Source: Sipunculus nudus (lineage: Eukaryota; Annelida; Sipuncula; Golfingiida; Sipunculidae). From it: a stretch of DNA of 64,000 nucleotides. The position numbers and the translations under genes are program-made. Every line of letters begins with the position of its first letter. Positions within the stretch are counted from its first letter, which is position 1. Below, piece by piece: positions 1 to 10,325 of the stretch. The notes beneath the pieces are model-generated. The model saw only the letters and a list, made by a program, of their open reading frames with translations, did no database searches and had not been told where the DNA came from. Location of the stretch: the NCBI GenBank assembly GCA_026874595.1, contig CM049307.1, forward strand, positions 4,489,579-4,553,578, written 5' to 3'.

Positions 1-43
1 AGACCTAATTCTAGGTTTCCAAGGAGATTTTTCATGGACCTCT
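1..43 (-). CDS. Third coding exon (partial) of an unidentified minus-strand gene
   Basis: Read on the minus strand, a splice acceptor (TTTACATCCAG) is followed by an open exon that runs off the left edge. The previous exon (334-470) ends with two bases of a codon. The first base here completes an Arg codon and the frame then reads EVHEKSPWKPRIRS. The phase fit between two independently placed splice sites is the main support. The protein is highly charged and has no motif I recognise, so no function is offered. The rest of the gene lies outside the window. Confidence 0.6.
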
Positions 44-333
44 CTGGATGTAAAGTAAGAAGATTCCTGGTCCAGCGGTTATGATTTGTGCCCTGTTAAC
101 GGACAGATGACCAGACGGCCAGATGGACAAAGAGTGATTGCTAAAGCTCAGATGAATTACAGTCAGCTTAGATGATAAAACAAGCCTTATATAGATTTTA
201 TACAAAGACCCATATCACCACCTCAGGGACATTATAAGCTATAAATATAATATGTTTGTGAGGAGTGGCATTCAAGGCTGTACAAGTGAATGATACCCAA
301 CTCTTTGACTATGATATAAACCACATGGCTTAC

Positions 334-470
334 CTGAAGTGAAAACTTTTATCTTCAAACTCGTGTTCCTCTCGTCTCAGACCGTCTTCTCTGTAGTGTT
401 GATTGGTGGAGAATCCTACGCCTGACATATAACACACAGGCAGGTCATCAGTCCAGCTGTGTGAGTGGTC
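334..470 (-). CDS. Second coding exon of an unidentified minus-strand gene
   Basis: On the minus strand a good acceptor (ATATCCTCACAG) opens a 137-nt exon closed by a strong donor (CACTTCAG/GTAAGCC). One frame is open throughout. It gives 45 residues plus two bases, starting DHSHSWTDDLPVCYMSG and continuing through a charged stretch (YREDGLRREEHEFEDKSFHF). The base composition is richer in GC than the surrounding intron, as expected for a conserved exon. Start phase 0 matches the end of the candidate first exon at 3378-3437, and the end phase matches the exon at 1-43. The sequence is soluble-looking, with no membrane segment or signal peptide, and I could not match it to a family. A ciliary or cytoskeletal protein is conceivable but only a guess. 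Confidence 0.68.
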
Positions 471-1534
471 CTGTGAGGATATTACAAGACAAGTATAACT
501 CTTAGTCTATAATATCACTGTCTGATTATAAGTGTATCTATATCATAACTGACAGTGGTGGCACTCAGCAGTTGCCATACAACTTCATTCTGGCCACCCA
601 TTGGAATCTGAATGCCCATTCATGGTCTTGAATTGTCAGAATTTTTGTCCTTAGGAGTTCATTTTCAATAATTTCCCATGAATCCTAAAACACTGTAATT
701 TTTCATAAACCAGCTATCACAGTGCCATCTCCAAGAAGACACATGAATTGCACTCAATTAAAGAATGAATAAAATGTTAGAATAAGTAAAGACCACAGTT
801 TTCTGGTAAGACAAATATGACTCTCTGATGAGAGAATAACCTCAAGTTCAGCTGGTATACTGGTAGTAAGCTTTGCTAAAAGGTGACCAACAGCTACAGT
901 TTTTTTATAACACGTGACAACGTATACCACACTAAACACAAAGCCCTGCAAGATTGAGTGAATTAATATAAACAGCAGAGTGTTACCTGGTTCATTCAAA
1001 GTGACAGTAAAACCTATCTTGGGGAACCATCATTCTGATGAATTCAATACACACAGCCAGACTGATGACAGGCAGATAACTACTGCTTTAGTTAAGCATG
1101 ATGGAAAGTCAGCAAGGATAAAAATACTTGAGATTAAAGGCAGGAAAGACCAACCCCTCCTCCATTCCCTTCTTTTACTGTCTGGGTAGGATTTCTTATG
1201 CAACAGGTCATTTGGTACTGCAAACAAAAAATGAATGAGGCCTCACATGGATATATTAGTTTCCACAATGTTATCCTGATTTAATCGACTTAATTATATA
1301 ATGAGGCCCTGCCATACATTGAGTCAAATATCCATACAGTGACAGTTTTCTACAATATAAGCCTCAGACTACACACCACTCAATGCCCATGTAACCAGTG
1401 TCAACAGGTGTTACAATTATCCAAGGTCAGTGTGTCTGTCACTCTTCAAAATGGGTTTGTTTAAACAAAATGTAACAAAACTCAGCAAGGCTCCCAAAGA
1501 CGTACAATTATTCAACTGCCTTAATGTGTTCTTC

Positions 1535-1583
1535 AGGGGCGTATTCATAGGGGGGTGCAAAGGGTTGCATGCCAACCCCCTTT
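1535..1583. repeat. Fragment of the GGGGCGTA dispersed repeat
   Basis: The sequence AGGGGCGTATTCATAGGGGG followed by a C-rich stretch resembles the termini seen at about 22770, 28540, 30550, 45857 and 48236. It is only a remnant, with no body recognisable beside it. Confidence 0.45.
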
Positions 1584-2953
1584 AATTCTGATAACACTTT
1601 TGCCAGTCAACTTATGGCAAGTGTTATGTTTGTTAACTCACATTTATTTTACGTTTGATTATGTAAGTATATGCTCTCCGATAAAATAAGGCATATAAGT
1701 AAATAAATATTTTCATGGTTCTCTATGCACAAGTGTGGTAATGTCAGTCCCATATGGAAAAAAAAGAACAAAAGCTTAGAAAGATATTGTCTGTAATGTA
1801 AATATACATATATATCTGATATAATAATGTATATACATTATCAGTTCTAAAGGGTCTATTGACCTAAAGAGAAACTGTTTTTGATGTATTTGTTGAAATT
1901 TTGTGAAGAAAAAACAAAAGCTTAGCAAGATATTGTCTGTAATGTAAATGTAATGAGTGTCAGACAGTGAAAATTTCTCAAATAAATCTAACAGTAAAGG
2001 GATTATATACTTACACATTTCTCTTATGCTTTTTACTATCTCTCTTTTCTATTTTGTTTGTGTACAGAAGTGAAGTCTCCAAACCCTATGATTGTTCTGT
2101 AACATCATGGTGGATGACTAAAAACTGTTAAACAATCCATGCAAGCTGTTTGTACATTTTTTTTAATTTAGCCTTGAATACACCAAGAGACTTTAGAAAA
2201 GCTTCAAGTTTCTTGATTCTGAGGTAATTAAAATCACCTCTCATTACCTAGCTACTGTCACTAGAGCTCGATGTTTGGAAGCTGCATTTTCAATAATATT
2301 AAAAACATTAAAATGTCATGCAAATAACAGTCAATGAGTATTTTTCACTCCTAATATTTTTTGTTTATGTACTTTAATTACCTATGTCAGACTATCTTTA
2401 TTACTTTTTCATTCCATCTGGGCAATCCTCCCTGGGCTGGTGTCTATTTTGCTGGCAAAATAGTCTTAAAGATCCACCGACATGTGTGTTGCACTTGCGA
2501 CACGAATGTAACCTTATGTTTTGCATTCACAACACATCAAAGGTCCATGGGAACATCATATCTACCTGACCTAATTGAATGAGAGTTGTAAATTGGCCGC
2601 GTTAACCCTGGTCTGAAATGTCTGCTTTGTCCTACATGGCTTGTTGTTATCCCAAGCACATACTCACCCAGTTAGAAAATGACAAAATGTTGATGTTTAT
2701 AGTTAATGCCGATAATCCTGTTCCGTTTTTAGCATACAAGTTTCAAAAATATGTCAGATACATGGTTTTCTAGCAGAATTAAATAAAATATGACACCTTT
2801 GATAGGTATGATTAAGTCTCACTATGTACAAGTCTGAGCAAGAATGATCTTTTAATGTCATAATAGGTGAACAAACTGGAAGGATTATATGACCTGTTAT
2901 TTAAAAAGAGAAAGGGTTTGTCAGGACCTGCAGCTTTATATGGGTTACCTATA

Positions 2954-3115
2954 CAGTGGAACCTCTCCTTACGGGTACCTCTGTACTAAGGGCACCTCCT
3001 ATTTACGGCCAGTTACAGGCAATCCTGAAATCTTTATCCTCCCTACTAAGGGCATCTCTCTAATACAGGCAAAATATCCGATCTCATCAGTGTCCATAAT
3101 CCAGAGGTTCTACCG
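2954..3115. mobile_element. 162-bp TA-flanked MITE with pogo/Tigger-like ends
   Basis: The left end reads CAGTGGAACCTCTCC. The right end, reverse-complemented, reads CGGTAGAACCTCTGG, so the termini match at 11 of the first 13 positions. Both are flanked by TA (2952-2953 and 3116-3117), the duplication expected for the Tc1/mariner/pogo superfamily. The CAGTGGAACCTC-type end is typical of pogo/Tigger elements (known family feature). It has no coding capacity and so would depend on a transposase encoded elsewhere. Confidence 0.65.
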
Positions 3116-3377
3116 TATTTCCGAAAAGTGTAGAATGTTAAAATAATAAAGGTTTTGATCTACAGTAAACTATATACTATGTTATCTTCCACCAAACTTT
3201 ACACTATCTACACTTGTCTGAATCATATTGACCTTGTTTATTTTTCAATGTATGACATTCTTCAAACACATTCATCATTTACAGCTAAATCACCATGTAA
3301 TAAATATCATTAATATTTAATGTTAAACTTAAAGTCATACGTGACAAAAGACAAAGTGGTAACGTATATATAGTCAC

Positions 3378-3437
3378 CTGCATACGAGGAGGCGGTGACC
3401 CTGCAGACCCCGCCGACACCTTTCTAGGTGTTGTCAT
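3378..3437 (-). CDS. Candidate first coding exon of the minus-strand gene
   Basis: On the minus strand an ATG in reasonable context (GTGGCCATGA) starts a 20-codon open segment, MTTPRKVSAGSAGSPPPRMQ. It ends at CAG/GTGACT, a usable but not strong donor. Its end phase (0) matches the start of the exon at 334-470, so the three segments join in frame. The low-complexity, basic and proline-rich N-terminus would suit a disordered leader. The surrounding 250 bp is richer in GC and CpG than the flanks, as expected around a transcription start. Joining it to the exon 2.9 kb away is inference. It could instead belong to another transcript or miss small exons in between. Confidence 0.5.
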
Positions 3438-3640
3438 GGCCACTCAAGACCCGCTGTGTCTTGCTGGGACAACCTGTGTACCGAACTCAGGTATCAAAGG
3501 AGAAATCTTCACAAATTTAGAAGAATGGCCGAGTTCTTCCGTTCGTCCCAATTCTGCAAGGGAATTTCCTAAACGCTCTCGCGTGAAAGAGGGCAAAAAG
3601 ATCTTATTAATATGACCCTGACCTTGCGAAAATCACAACA
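3438..3640 (-). promoter_or_regulatory. Likely 5' UTR and promoter-proximal region of the minus-strand gene
   Basis: This is a locally CpG-richer island (for example ACGCTCTCGCG and CGTTCGTCC) directly upstream of the candidate start codon on the minus strand, set in AT-rich DNA. No TATA box or specific factor site is clear, so the call rests only on composition and position. Confidence 0.3.
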
Positions 3641-3906
3641 ATCGGACTCCGGTAGGCAACCGTTTCATACTTTGTAGTTTTTTTAGCACTTTCCTTACAG
3701 TTTTGCTGTTTTTGTTGTACAATAGTTTTATACCCCACGCTTGTAATAGTAAATGAACTGTGAATTTTTATTGAGAGGAATGTCAGGAGTAAAAGCTGTA
3801 ACGAGCGATAATAGAAGTATCAATGGGCTGATCACTAGGGCAAGTTCAAAGGGAGCCGCAAGGAGCTGCAGAGCAGATGTACAGTACTGAGTGGGTGATG
3901 CTGGAC

Positions 3907-4389
3907 CGGTCCCCCTAAACACCCAAAACATCGGTGTTTTGGGTATCTGTGACGAAACATCACAAAACACCCACTTAACTTCAAACCTGAAGCCAAAACG
4001 TAACACCAATCGATAAATAATCATCATATGGATGTATCAGTTGTGTATATCTGAAATTTTGTTCATAAATTTATGACATAAAGATAAAAACGAGTGTTTC
4101 GTGCCATGGTCGGTTCACCGGCGCCCACTGCAGCCATTAATGCCAGCTATGACCCTGCCCCCTAAGGCGCAAGTCGCAATCAGGCAGCGCACTTGTCAGT
4201 TGTACAAAACACCATTGCTTTCTTTTATTTTACAGAATAGTGGCACAATATCGCATTTATATATGCAACAGATGATGATTTATTAACTGATACCAGTGTT
4301 TTGCTTCAAGATCGAATTTAAAAGGGTGTTTCGTGGTGTTTCGTCACACGTACCCAAAACACCGGTGTTTTGGGTGTTTAGGCGGACCC
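3907..4389 (+). mobile_element. 483-bp MITE, copy 1, with subterminal palindromes and a 9-bp target duplication
   Basis: The termini are inverted: the left begins CGGTCCCCCTAAACACCC and the right end, reverse-complemented, begins GGGTCCGCCTAAACACCC. Directly inside each end lies a palindrome; the right one (4352-4375) is a perfect 24-bp palindrome with core AAAACACCGGTGTTTT. The element is bounded by identical 9-bp direct repeats ATGCTGGAC (3898-3906 and 4390-4398). A second copy sits at 4910-5383 in the opposite orientation. It is non-autonomous. An 8-9 bp duplication fits hAT or Mutator-like transposases, and the sequence alone does not decide between them. Confidence 0.75.
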
Positions 4390-4859
4390 ATGCTGGACTG
4401 TGCTGGTCATTAACGCGTGTACTTTCTAGAACCTGTTTACTGTCTCTATCGGCCACCTCTCTTCTGAAACTCGCTGTCCAGGCCGCAGCCCAGGGATGGC
4501 TAAGCAGTAGTGATTACTGATGGACATGGTGTCTCTGGGCAAGAAACTTTCAAAGCAGACCACCCTGGGTTAAGTGTCCTTACCACATAGGTGTACTAAG
4601 ATGGACTTATCTAAACCTGTGTTTTATGGATTTGATTTATATTCTTTATCCATTTTATTCATGATATGAGTTAAAACCATTCAAATTCATATACCTGGGA
4701 GGATTTAAGGTACTGGTTAGAAAACATATTTTGTGACCCTCACAATAGGGGGGTAAACATCACAAATAATTTTTAGTTCTATCTGTATGTTGTATTTTAA
4801 TAGATAACTATATATAGGTTTGTGTTGGGACCTGGCATTGATTAGAGCAGGCTATGTCG

Positions 4860-5605
4860 TCATGTCCCCATCTCTGACCCCTAAATTCACAGATGCTATC
4901 ACAAATGGAGGGTCCGCCTAAACACCGAAAACACTGGTGTTTTGGGTACGTGTAACGAAACACCACAAAACACCCTTTTAAATTCGAATTTGAAGCAAAA
5001 CACTGGCATCGGTTTATAAATTATCATCTGTTGCATATATCAATGCAGAATTGTGCCACTATTCTGTTAAATAAAAGAAAGCAATAGTGTTTTGTACAAC
5101 TGACAAGTGCTCTGCTTGTTTGCGACTTGTGTCACTAGGGAGCAGCGTCATAGCTGGCATAAATGGCTGCCGTGTCCGCCGTTGAACCGACCACGGCATG
5201 AAACACTCGTTTTTATTTTTATTTAAAAAATTCATGACACAAAATTGCAGAGATATATTGATCAGATGATTATTTATCGATTGGTGTTACATTTTGGGTT
5301 CAGGTTTGAACTAAAGTGAGTGTTTCGTGGTGTTTCGTCACAAATACCCAAAACACTGGTGTTTTGGGTGTTTAGGGGGACCGCAAATGGATGAAACATC
5401 ACAAACTTGTTAGTTCCCCCTGTCTAACCCCTCTGTCCAAAGATGCCATCACAAATGGATGTAAACATCACAAACCTGTAACTCCCCCCCGTCTAACCTC
5501 TCTACCCTGAGATACTATCACAAGTGGATGGAAACATCGCAAACTTGTTAAATCCCCCTGTCTGACCCCTCTATCCTGAGATGCCATCACAAATAGATGT
5601 AACAT
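4860..5605 (+). repeat. 69-bp minisatellite (about 4-5 copies), split by a MITE
   Basis: Units such as those starting at GATGCCATCACAAATGGATG recur every 69 bp, with conserved blocks AAACATCACAAACTTG and CCCCCTGTCTAACCCCTCT. One partial unit lies left of the inserted MITE (4860-4909) and three to four lie right of it (5384-5605), so the array predates the insertion. No coding frame is maintained. Confidence 0.7.
4910..5383 (-). mobile_element. 474-bp MITE, copy 2, inverted relative to copy 1
   Basis: It has the same termini (GGGTCCGCCTAAACACC / GGTGTTTAGGGGGACC) and internal sequence as the element at 3907-4389, read in the opposite direction. It is flanked by 8-bp direct repeats CAAATGGA (4902-4909 and 5384-5391), which lie within a monomer of the 69-bp array. 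Because each copy has its own target duplication, the inverted arrangement arose from two separate insertions and not from one folded duplication. Confidence 0.75.
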
Positions 5606-5611
5606 TTTTAC

Positions 5612-5690
5612 CAAGTACAGTACTTGTACTGTACTTGTACTTGCTTAAAATGTACTTGAAAAATCAAGTACTAGTCAAGTACATGTATTC
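5612..5690. repeat. GTACTTGTACTC-type repeat stretch, truncated transposon end
   Basis: Irregular repeats of AAGTAC, GTACTTG and their complement, the same sequence type as the stretch at 8547-8690. No CAGG-type terminus is visible on this side, so it is probably a truncated internal or terminal piece of the same hAT-like family. Confidence 0.4.
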
Positions 5691-7052
5691 CAGTTACAGA
5701 TCGAGTTTGCGTTTCGTCCAGGTTGACCTACTTTTGACCGTTTTATGGCTCCTTAACTTAGAAAATTTCATGAAAAATAGAAATTTTCATGACAAATACA
5801 CCTGTACGGACTTTTTTTCACAATGCTTGCAGATATTGGCCTGATTTTTGGTGTGTATGCAGATAATGACCAGTTACAGATCGAGTTCGCGTTTCGTCCC
5901 GGTTGACCTACTTTTGATTGTTTTACGGCTCCTAAAAATAGAAAATTTCATGAAAATTAATTTTTATGACAAATGTACATGTACAGCCGTTTTTAGCCCT
6001 CAGCTCATAGGCTGATGGGCTATTGTCGTCACACAAGCTGTCCGTCTATCCGTCCATCTGTCTGTCGATGTCCGTCCGTCCGTCTGTCCGTTCCGCATCT
6101 GTTAACTTTTACCTTGTGAGCGGGATATCTCTAAAAGGATTCACCGTTGGAATTTTATTTCATCAGTGAAGATAAATATCGATAAAATCTCAGTCAAGTT
6201 CGAAGATGGGTGACCTTGACCCATTTTTCTACATTTTAGAGCTGATTATAGAAAAACCCTCAGAAGCTTATATCTCAGGAACCATTGTGTGGATTTTCAC
6301 AAAACTTACTATGATCATTGGGACTGATGGTCTGTAAGTTCGGCACAATTTTGGTGGCGTCACCTGCAATTTCTGATTTTTTAATGAAATTTTATCGGAT
6401 TTTCAATTTTGGCCTTTGTGCAGGATATCTCCAAAGGTATTCAACTGAAGAACTTCATTACTTCAGTGCTTTTGCATCATATTTACAAAATCTTTGTCAG
6501 GTTCAAAGATGGGTGGTCTTGACCTACTTTTCAAGGTCACAGAGCTTAGTATAGAAAAAAAACTTAGGGGGATATTTCTCAGGAAGCATTTGGTGGATTG
6601 TTATAAAACATGGTACATACCTCTCCAATTTAAATTTATAACTGATTACCAGCTTTTGCTAATATTCTAGTTTCGCAATACAGTGCTTACAGATACTGGC
6701 CCAATGTTTGGTCTTTAGGCGCATAATGACCACTTAAAGGTCAAGATCGCGTTTCATCCCAGTTAACCTATTTTTGACCATATGACAGATCCTGAACATA
6801 GAAAATTTCATAAAAGAGAATTTTTTATGAAAAATGCACATGTATGGACTTTTTTTCACAGTGCCTGCATACTGGCTTGATTTTTGGTGTGTTCCTTGAT
6901 AATGACCCGTTACAGATCGAGTTTGCATTTTGCCCTTCTTGACCTACTTTTGACCATACAACACCTCCTGAACTTAAAAAAATTTTACAAAATTTAACAA
7001 ATGTTTCTAATTTGCCCCAGGTGGGGGCATTCGTGTCGTACCGACACATCTA
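5690..7052 (+). repeat. Dispersed repeat of TTGACCTACTTTTGACC type, ending ACACATCTAGTT
   Basis: Degenerate units of about 170 bp carry GTTACAGATCGAGTTTGCGT, TTGACCTACTTTTGACC and GAAAATTTCATG. They occur at about 5692, 5872, 6730 and 6908. The right end has GGGGGCATTCGTGTCGTACC followed by CATCTAGTT, a type of ending I associate with abundant molluscan dispersed repeats. There are no long open frames. The body is interrupted by another repeat at 5996-6671. Confidence 0.55.
5996..6671 (+). repeat. CCGTCC-type dispersed repeat nested in the 5690-7052 repeat
   Basis: It begins GCCCTCAGCTCATAGGCTGA, carries a CCGTCCGTCCGTCTGTCC stretch, then two diverged units of about 301 bp (GGATTCACCG..., ...GATGGGTGACCTTGACC). 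It ends CTTTTGCTAATATTCTAGTTT. A closely similar copy with three units lies at 32586-33630. The flanks on either side (TACAGCCG and AATACAGTGCTTACAGATA) rejoin a single unit of the outer repeat, which supports nesting. Confidence 0.55.
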
Positions 7053-7169
7053 GTTTTAAATTATTTTGAATACAGAGCCACTTATCTACTTACCATAAAC
7101 ACAGCATTAGGAGATCTCAGGTCAGACAGAAATCTTAGCACTATGTTTGACTGATAGAACTGACACTTG

Positions 7170-8535
7170 ACTGAATAATTCACCTTTTTTTGTGTTCTGA
7201 TACATGACTGTTTAATAGTGTATGTAATATACATATTTCTTAAAGTATAAGTATTATTTTCATAAACTATTACCAACTGCTGTGAAAGGCCATAAAAACT
7301 ATCACTAGAGCCCTGTTTTTTCCGTTTAATAAAAATTTATTTTCCGTTATAATAAAATAAAAATTCCAAAATTATCCGTTTTATCTTTATATTTTATGTA
7401 ATATAATTGCTACATACTTGTAAAAGTTAAATCTTGTAAAATCAGTATGATTAAAAGGATGATGTGTTCAAAAAGCTGTTTATAGGTTTTTAATTTAAAT
7501 ACTGCTATCACTGATGCCATAGTTACTTAAGTATGTTTAAAATTATACTTGGTCCTTCGCATAAATGGTTCTTCGTCCAGCATGTTTGTTCACTGAATCG
7601 GCAAGACAGTTGGTCTTCATCTGTAAACAAATTGGTAAGGACCTGCTCTGTCTGCGTTTTGCCGTCAATCATTTCAAACATTTGAAACAAGTATGGTAAT
7701 ATTATATTCAAAGCTATTTTGCCTCAGAGACGCTATGACATTGGGTAAGATCGGACTTTCACGCTAGAAGATTTTGACAGGTTTGCTTCTTTAATATGGT
7801 TATGTGGGACCACGACTGGAACTCTCACACTCAATTTTCACATCGTTGGTCAGTAATCATGTCTTTTAACCTTTGTAAAACATTTTTTTTTTAATGGACC
7901 GAAGAAGTAAATCTGGAATAATTCTGATTTGGTTCGGCAGATTTTCACATAATGGCAGTATCAGATTTTCGGCATGTTCGTCAATAATCATAACATCAAA
8001 GTTGGTGCTTACTGTAATGGTTGTGAGCCAAAATTGACACACCTTGCTTGTTATGTAGATGGCTGGCGCAGTTTGAAAAAATTGAAACAATTTTATTTAC
8101 AAGATATAGGCTGAGAATTTCTTTATTTGCAGTTTAAATCTGCTCTAAATCCAACTTTCTGCCGTATTCCGTGCATTTGATATAATTCCGTTTTTGAACC
8201 CTAATTCCGTTTTCGAACCCAAATTCTGTTATAACGGAAAAAACGAGTCTCTATATCACCCTGGATTACCTAGAATAAAAAAATCAGCAAAGTCAAGCAG
8301 CAATTCAGCGTCATATATGTCATATATGTACTGATATGTGACTGTAAAAGTGTATATAAATACTGAAAGGCCATCAAGACTGTCACCTTAGATTACCTAG
8401 AATAACACAAAAAAACTTTCAACAATTGGAGCATCAACCCACCTTTTTTGTGTACCAGTACTGATATCTGACTGTGTAACAGTGTGTATATTATAGGCAA
8501 TTGTTTTATCAAGAAATATTCAGAAAAAATGGCTT
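7170..8535 (+). repeat. Degenerate tandem repeat flanking an inserted element
   Basis: The motifs TGTTCTGATACATGACTGTTTAATAG (7193), TGTACTGATATGTGACTGTAAAAG (8327) and GTACTGATATCTGACTGTGTAACAG (8457) recur. Each is followed in register by GAAAGGCCAT...ACT.TCAC and GATTACCTAGAATAA. The unit between about 8330 and 8400 is an uninterrupted version of the site that the element at 7306-8253 occupies. Confidence 0.5.
7306..8253. mobile_element. 948-bp hAT-like TIR element with a 6-bp flanking repeat
   Basis: The left end TAGAGCCCTGTTTTTTCCGTT and the reverse complement of the right end, TAGAGACTCGTTTTTTCCGTT, match at 18 of 21 positions. Direct repeats TATCAC flank it (7300-7305 and 8254-8259). 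A neighbouring tandem unit shows the empty form of the site. TAGAG-type ends are common in hAT elements, though their usual duplication is 8 bp, so the superfamily is uncertain. Short minus-strand frames inside (7523-7711, 7866-8090) do not resemble a transposase I know. Confidence 0.65.
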
Positions 8536-8546
8536 TTTTAGTTTTT

Positions 8547-8690
8547 TAATTAAAAGTACTTGTACTCAAGTACAGACCCCTGTACTTGTACTTGTACTCA
8601 AGTACATTGAAAAATTGTGTACTTGTACTTGACAAATTTGGAAGTACTTCACTTGTACTCAAGTACTGACCCCCTGTACTTGACCCAAGC
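8547..8690 (-). mobile_element. Right end of a hAT-like element with GTACTTGTACTC subterminal repeats
   Basis: Repeated GTACTTGTACTCAAGTAC motifs run up to the terminus CTTGACCCAAGCCTG. Reverse-complemented, this gives CAGGCTTGGGTCAAG, a good hAT-style end. Multiple short subterminal repeats are typical transposase-binding arrays in hAT elements. The partner end is missing. Confidence 0.45.
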
Positions 8691-8695
8691 CTGCC

Positions 8696-8872
8696 ATGCA
8701 GCCGACAGTATCAACTGCGGAGTGTCAGACCCCGTGGACTGTCTTGGCAGCCGACAATGTCTACACTGTCAGCAGCTAGGACAGTCCACACTCCACCCAC
8801 TGCGCAGCCAACAATGCTTTAACTGATATCACTAAGTGTCAGCTGCCCAGGTGTGAGACATTCTAGACCTTT
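8696..8872 (+). repeat. Hairpin-forming repeat, copy 1 of an inverted pair
   Basis: About 175 bp, similar throughout to the reverse complement of 10326-10505. Its centre carries a degenerate hairpin (GGACTGTCTTGGCAGCCGAC ... CAGCAGCTAGGACAGTCC). The other copy preserves the hairpin almost perfectly, so this copy looks the more mutated. Confidence 0.65.
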
Positions 8873-8923
8873 TTGTAATAGTCATGTAACATAAGAAAAG
8901 AAAATATGGTAAACAATTCTTAT

Positions 8924-9088
8924 GACTGAAAGTCATCTGAGCTATAGTTGTGGTCCATTGTCTGTCGTTCATCCGTCTGTCTGTGTGTCTGTCTGTCCGT
9001 CCGTTAGACTGGCACATTTTGAAACCATTAGACCTACAAATCCAAAATTTGGCATACTGTTCCATGTCCTAAAAATCTCCTACCACAC

Positions 9089-9159
<71 letters not shown>

Positions 9160-9478
9160 GTCCAATTTAACAAATGTGTAAACTACTGAACTGTGAACAG
9201 TTTATTAAAAAGCCAACCAATGATCATGATATTAATATTCTTCTTTTGGTCACAAACTGCTCACATGCTTCAATTTTAACATTAGGAAATGCATGGTTTG
9301 GTCACAAGATATTATATGAAACAATTTCTTACTTATCAATATAAACCAATCATGTCAACCAACCATGGCCTATATTACCTTTTCCTCCTAGACTTTATCT
9401 CCAAATGATATTATTTTAGATGTTTTACCTTCAAGGTCAACTTCGGCTGAGCACAGTGACCTATGGGTTCCTTGTTTT
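8924..9478 (+). repeat. Dispersed repeat (AAGTCATCTGAGCTATAG ... CTTGTTTT type)
   Basis: It starts near GACTGAAAGTCATCTGAGC, followed by a CCGTCTGTCTGTGTGTCTGTC-like stretch, an (AT)n run at 9092-9151, and a 3' part that includes AATGTGTAAACTACTGAA. It ends GCTGAGCACAGTGACCTATG, then a CTTGTTTT tail. A related copy lies at 24412 onward, with the 3' part matching about 26010-26280. It is non-coding. The reading frame in the (AT)n run is an artefact of the microsatellite. Confidence 0.55.
9092..9151. repeat. (AT)n microsatellite
   Basis: About 30 uninterrupted AT dinucleotides inside the dispersed repeat. Confidence 0.95.
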
Positions 9479-10325
9479 GGGTATTTATTAGCATCATGGT
9501 TTGTCTATCAGTTACACAAAAGATTTCATAGGTCACAAGTGATGGGAGAGCAGATTCTGAGTTCCTGATGAATAGTGAGCGAGTAGATACTGAATATATG
9601 TTGGTCCAGCAACTGTCCTCATAAGCCAGGGATTAATGAATGTAATAAAATAACACATTCAGTGGGCTATTAGGGCTTCGCATATATAAAGGTTTGAAAT
9701 CAAGGATAGTTAATATTGGCTTGTCAGCACCATGGCAGTCAACAACTCTGTTGGGGTTGAATTTCCCTCTTTTTGTGATTTGGAGAAAAGTTAAATTTGG
9801 GACAAAAGCCCCATCATGTCAAATTGTGGAAACAGGATTCAAAACCATTGCTGGGTCTTAAGAAGTGGTGTTCTAATAAGTCATTTAATCCTGAAGTAAA
9901 AAACACATACCTTGTACACATATGCATGTGTGCATGGTGGCGGCAAATATAAAAAATATTGTCCATTCTGATTTAAGATAGCTAGACTGGTCCCCCCCCA
10001 CATGACCTGTCTTTATTTCAGTTTTTCCTTTTTTGCTATGAACAATCTAATGCCTTAGGACCCCTTAAAGGACATTTTCTGAAAGCAAAACAGATTTTCT
10101 ACATTTTGACAAATATAAACTTTGATTTGAATTTATAAGCATTTTAATTTAATTTGAATATTAAGTATACCTTTTATTGCAAAAACATATTTTTTCAGGA
10201 ACTTAACTAGTCCTGCTACCTGAATGTATGGTTATGTATATATGTATATGTGTCCAGGCCTACTATACCTTCAGTGTCATATATGCAGGGAATATTTTAT
10301 ATATATAATAAAATAAATAGCAGCT
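9479..10325. other. AT-rich stretch with no recognised feature
   Basis: Non-repetitive by eye apart from short homopolymers. No splice-bounded open segment was seen. It lies within the spacer between the inverted hairpin repeats. Confidence 0.4.

Larger units (their letters stand above)
471..3377 (-). other. Probable first intron of the minus-strand gene
   Basis: AT-rich sequence between the candidate first and second coding exons. It holds a pair of 38-bp near-identical direct repeats (1766-1803 and 1912-1949), a fragment of the dispersed GGGGCGTA repeat and a small TA-flanked MITE. No exon with convincing splice sites was seen inside it. A hydrophobic minus-strand reading frame at 754-999 is discussed among the rejected items. 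Confidence 0.45.

Noticed and set aside
754-999. 81-codon minus-strand frame with a hydrophobic stretch (FVFSVVYVVTC), resembling a membrane-protein exon between the candidate exons of the minus-strand gene.
   Set aside because: There are plausible acceptors (for example AATCTTGCAG), but no good donor and no convincing family match. The flanking exons already join in phase without it.
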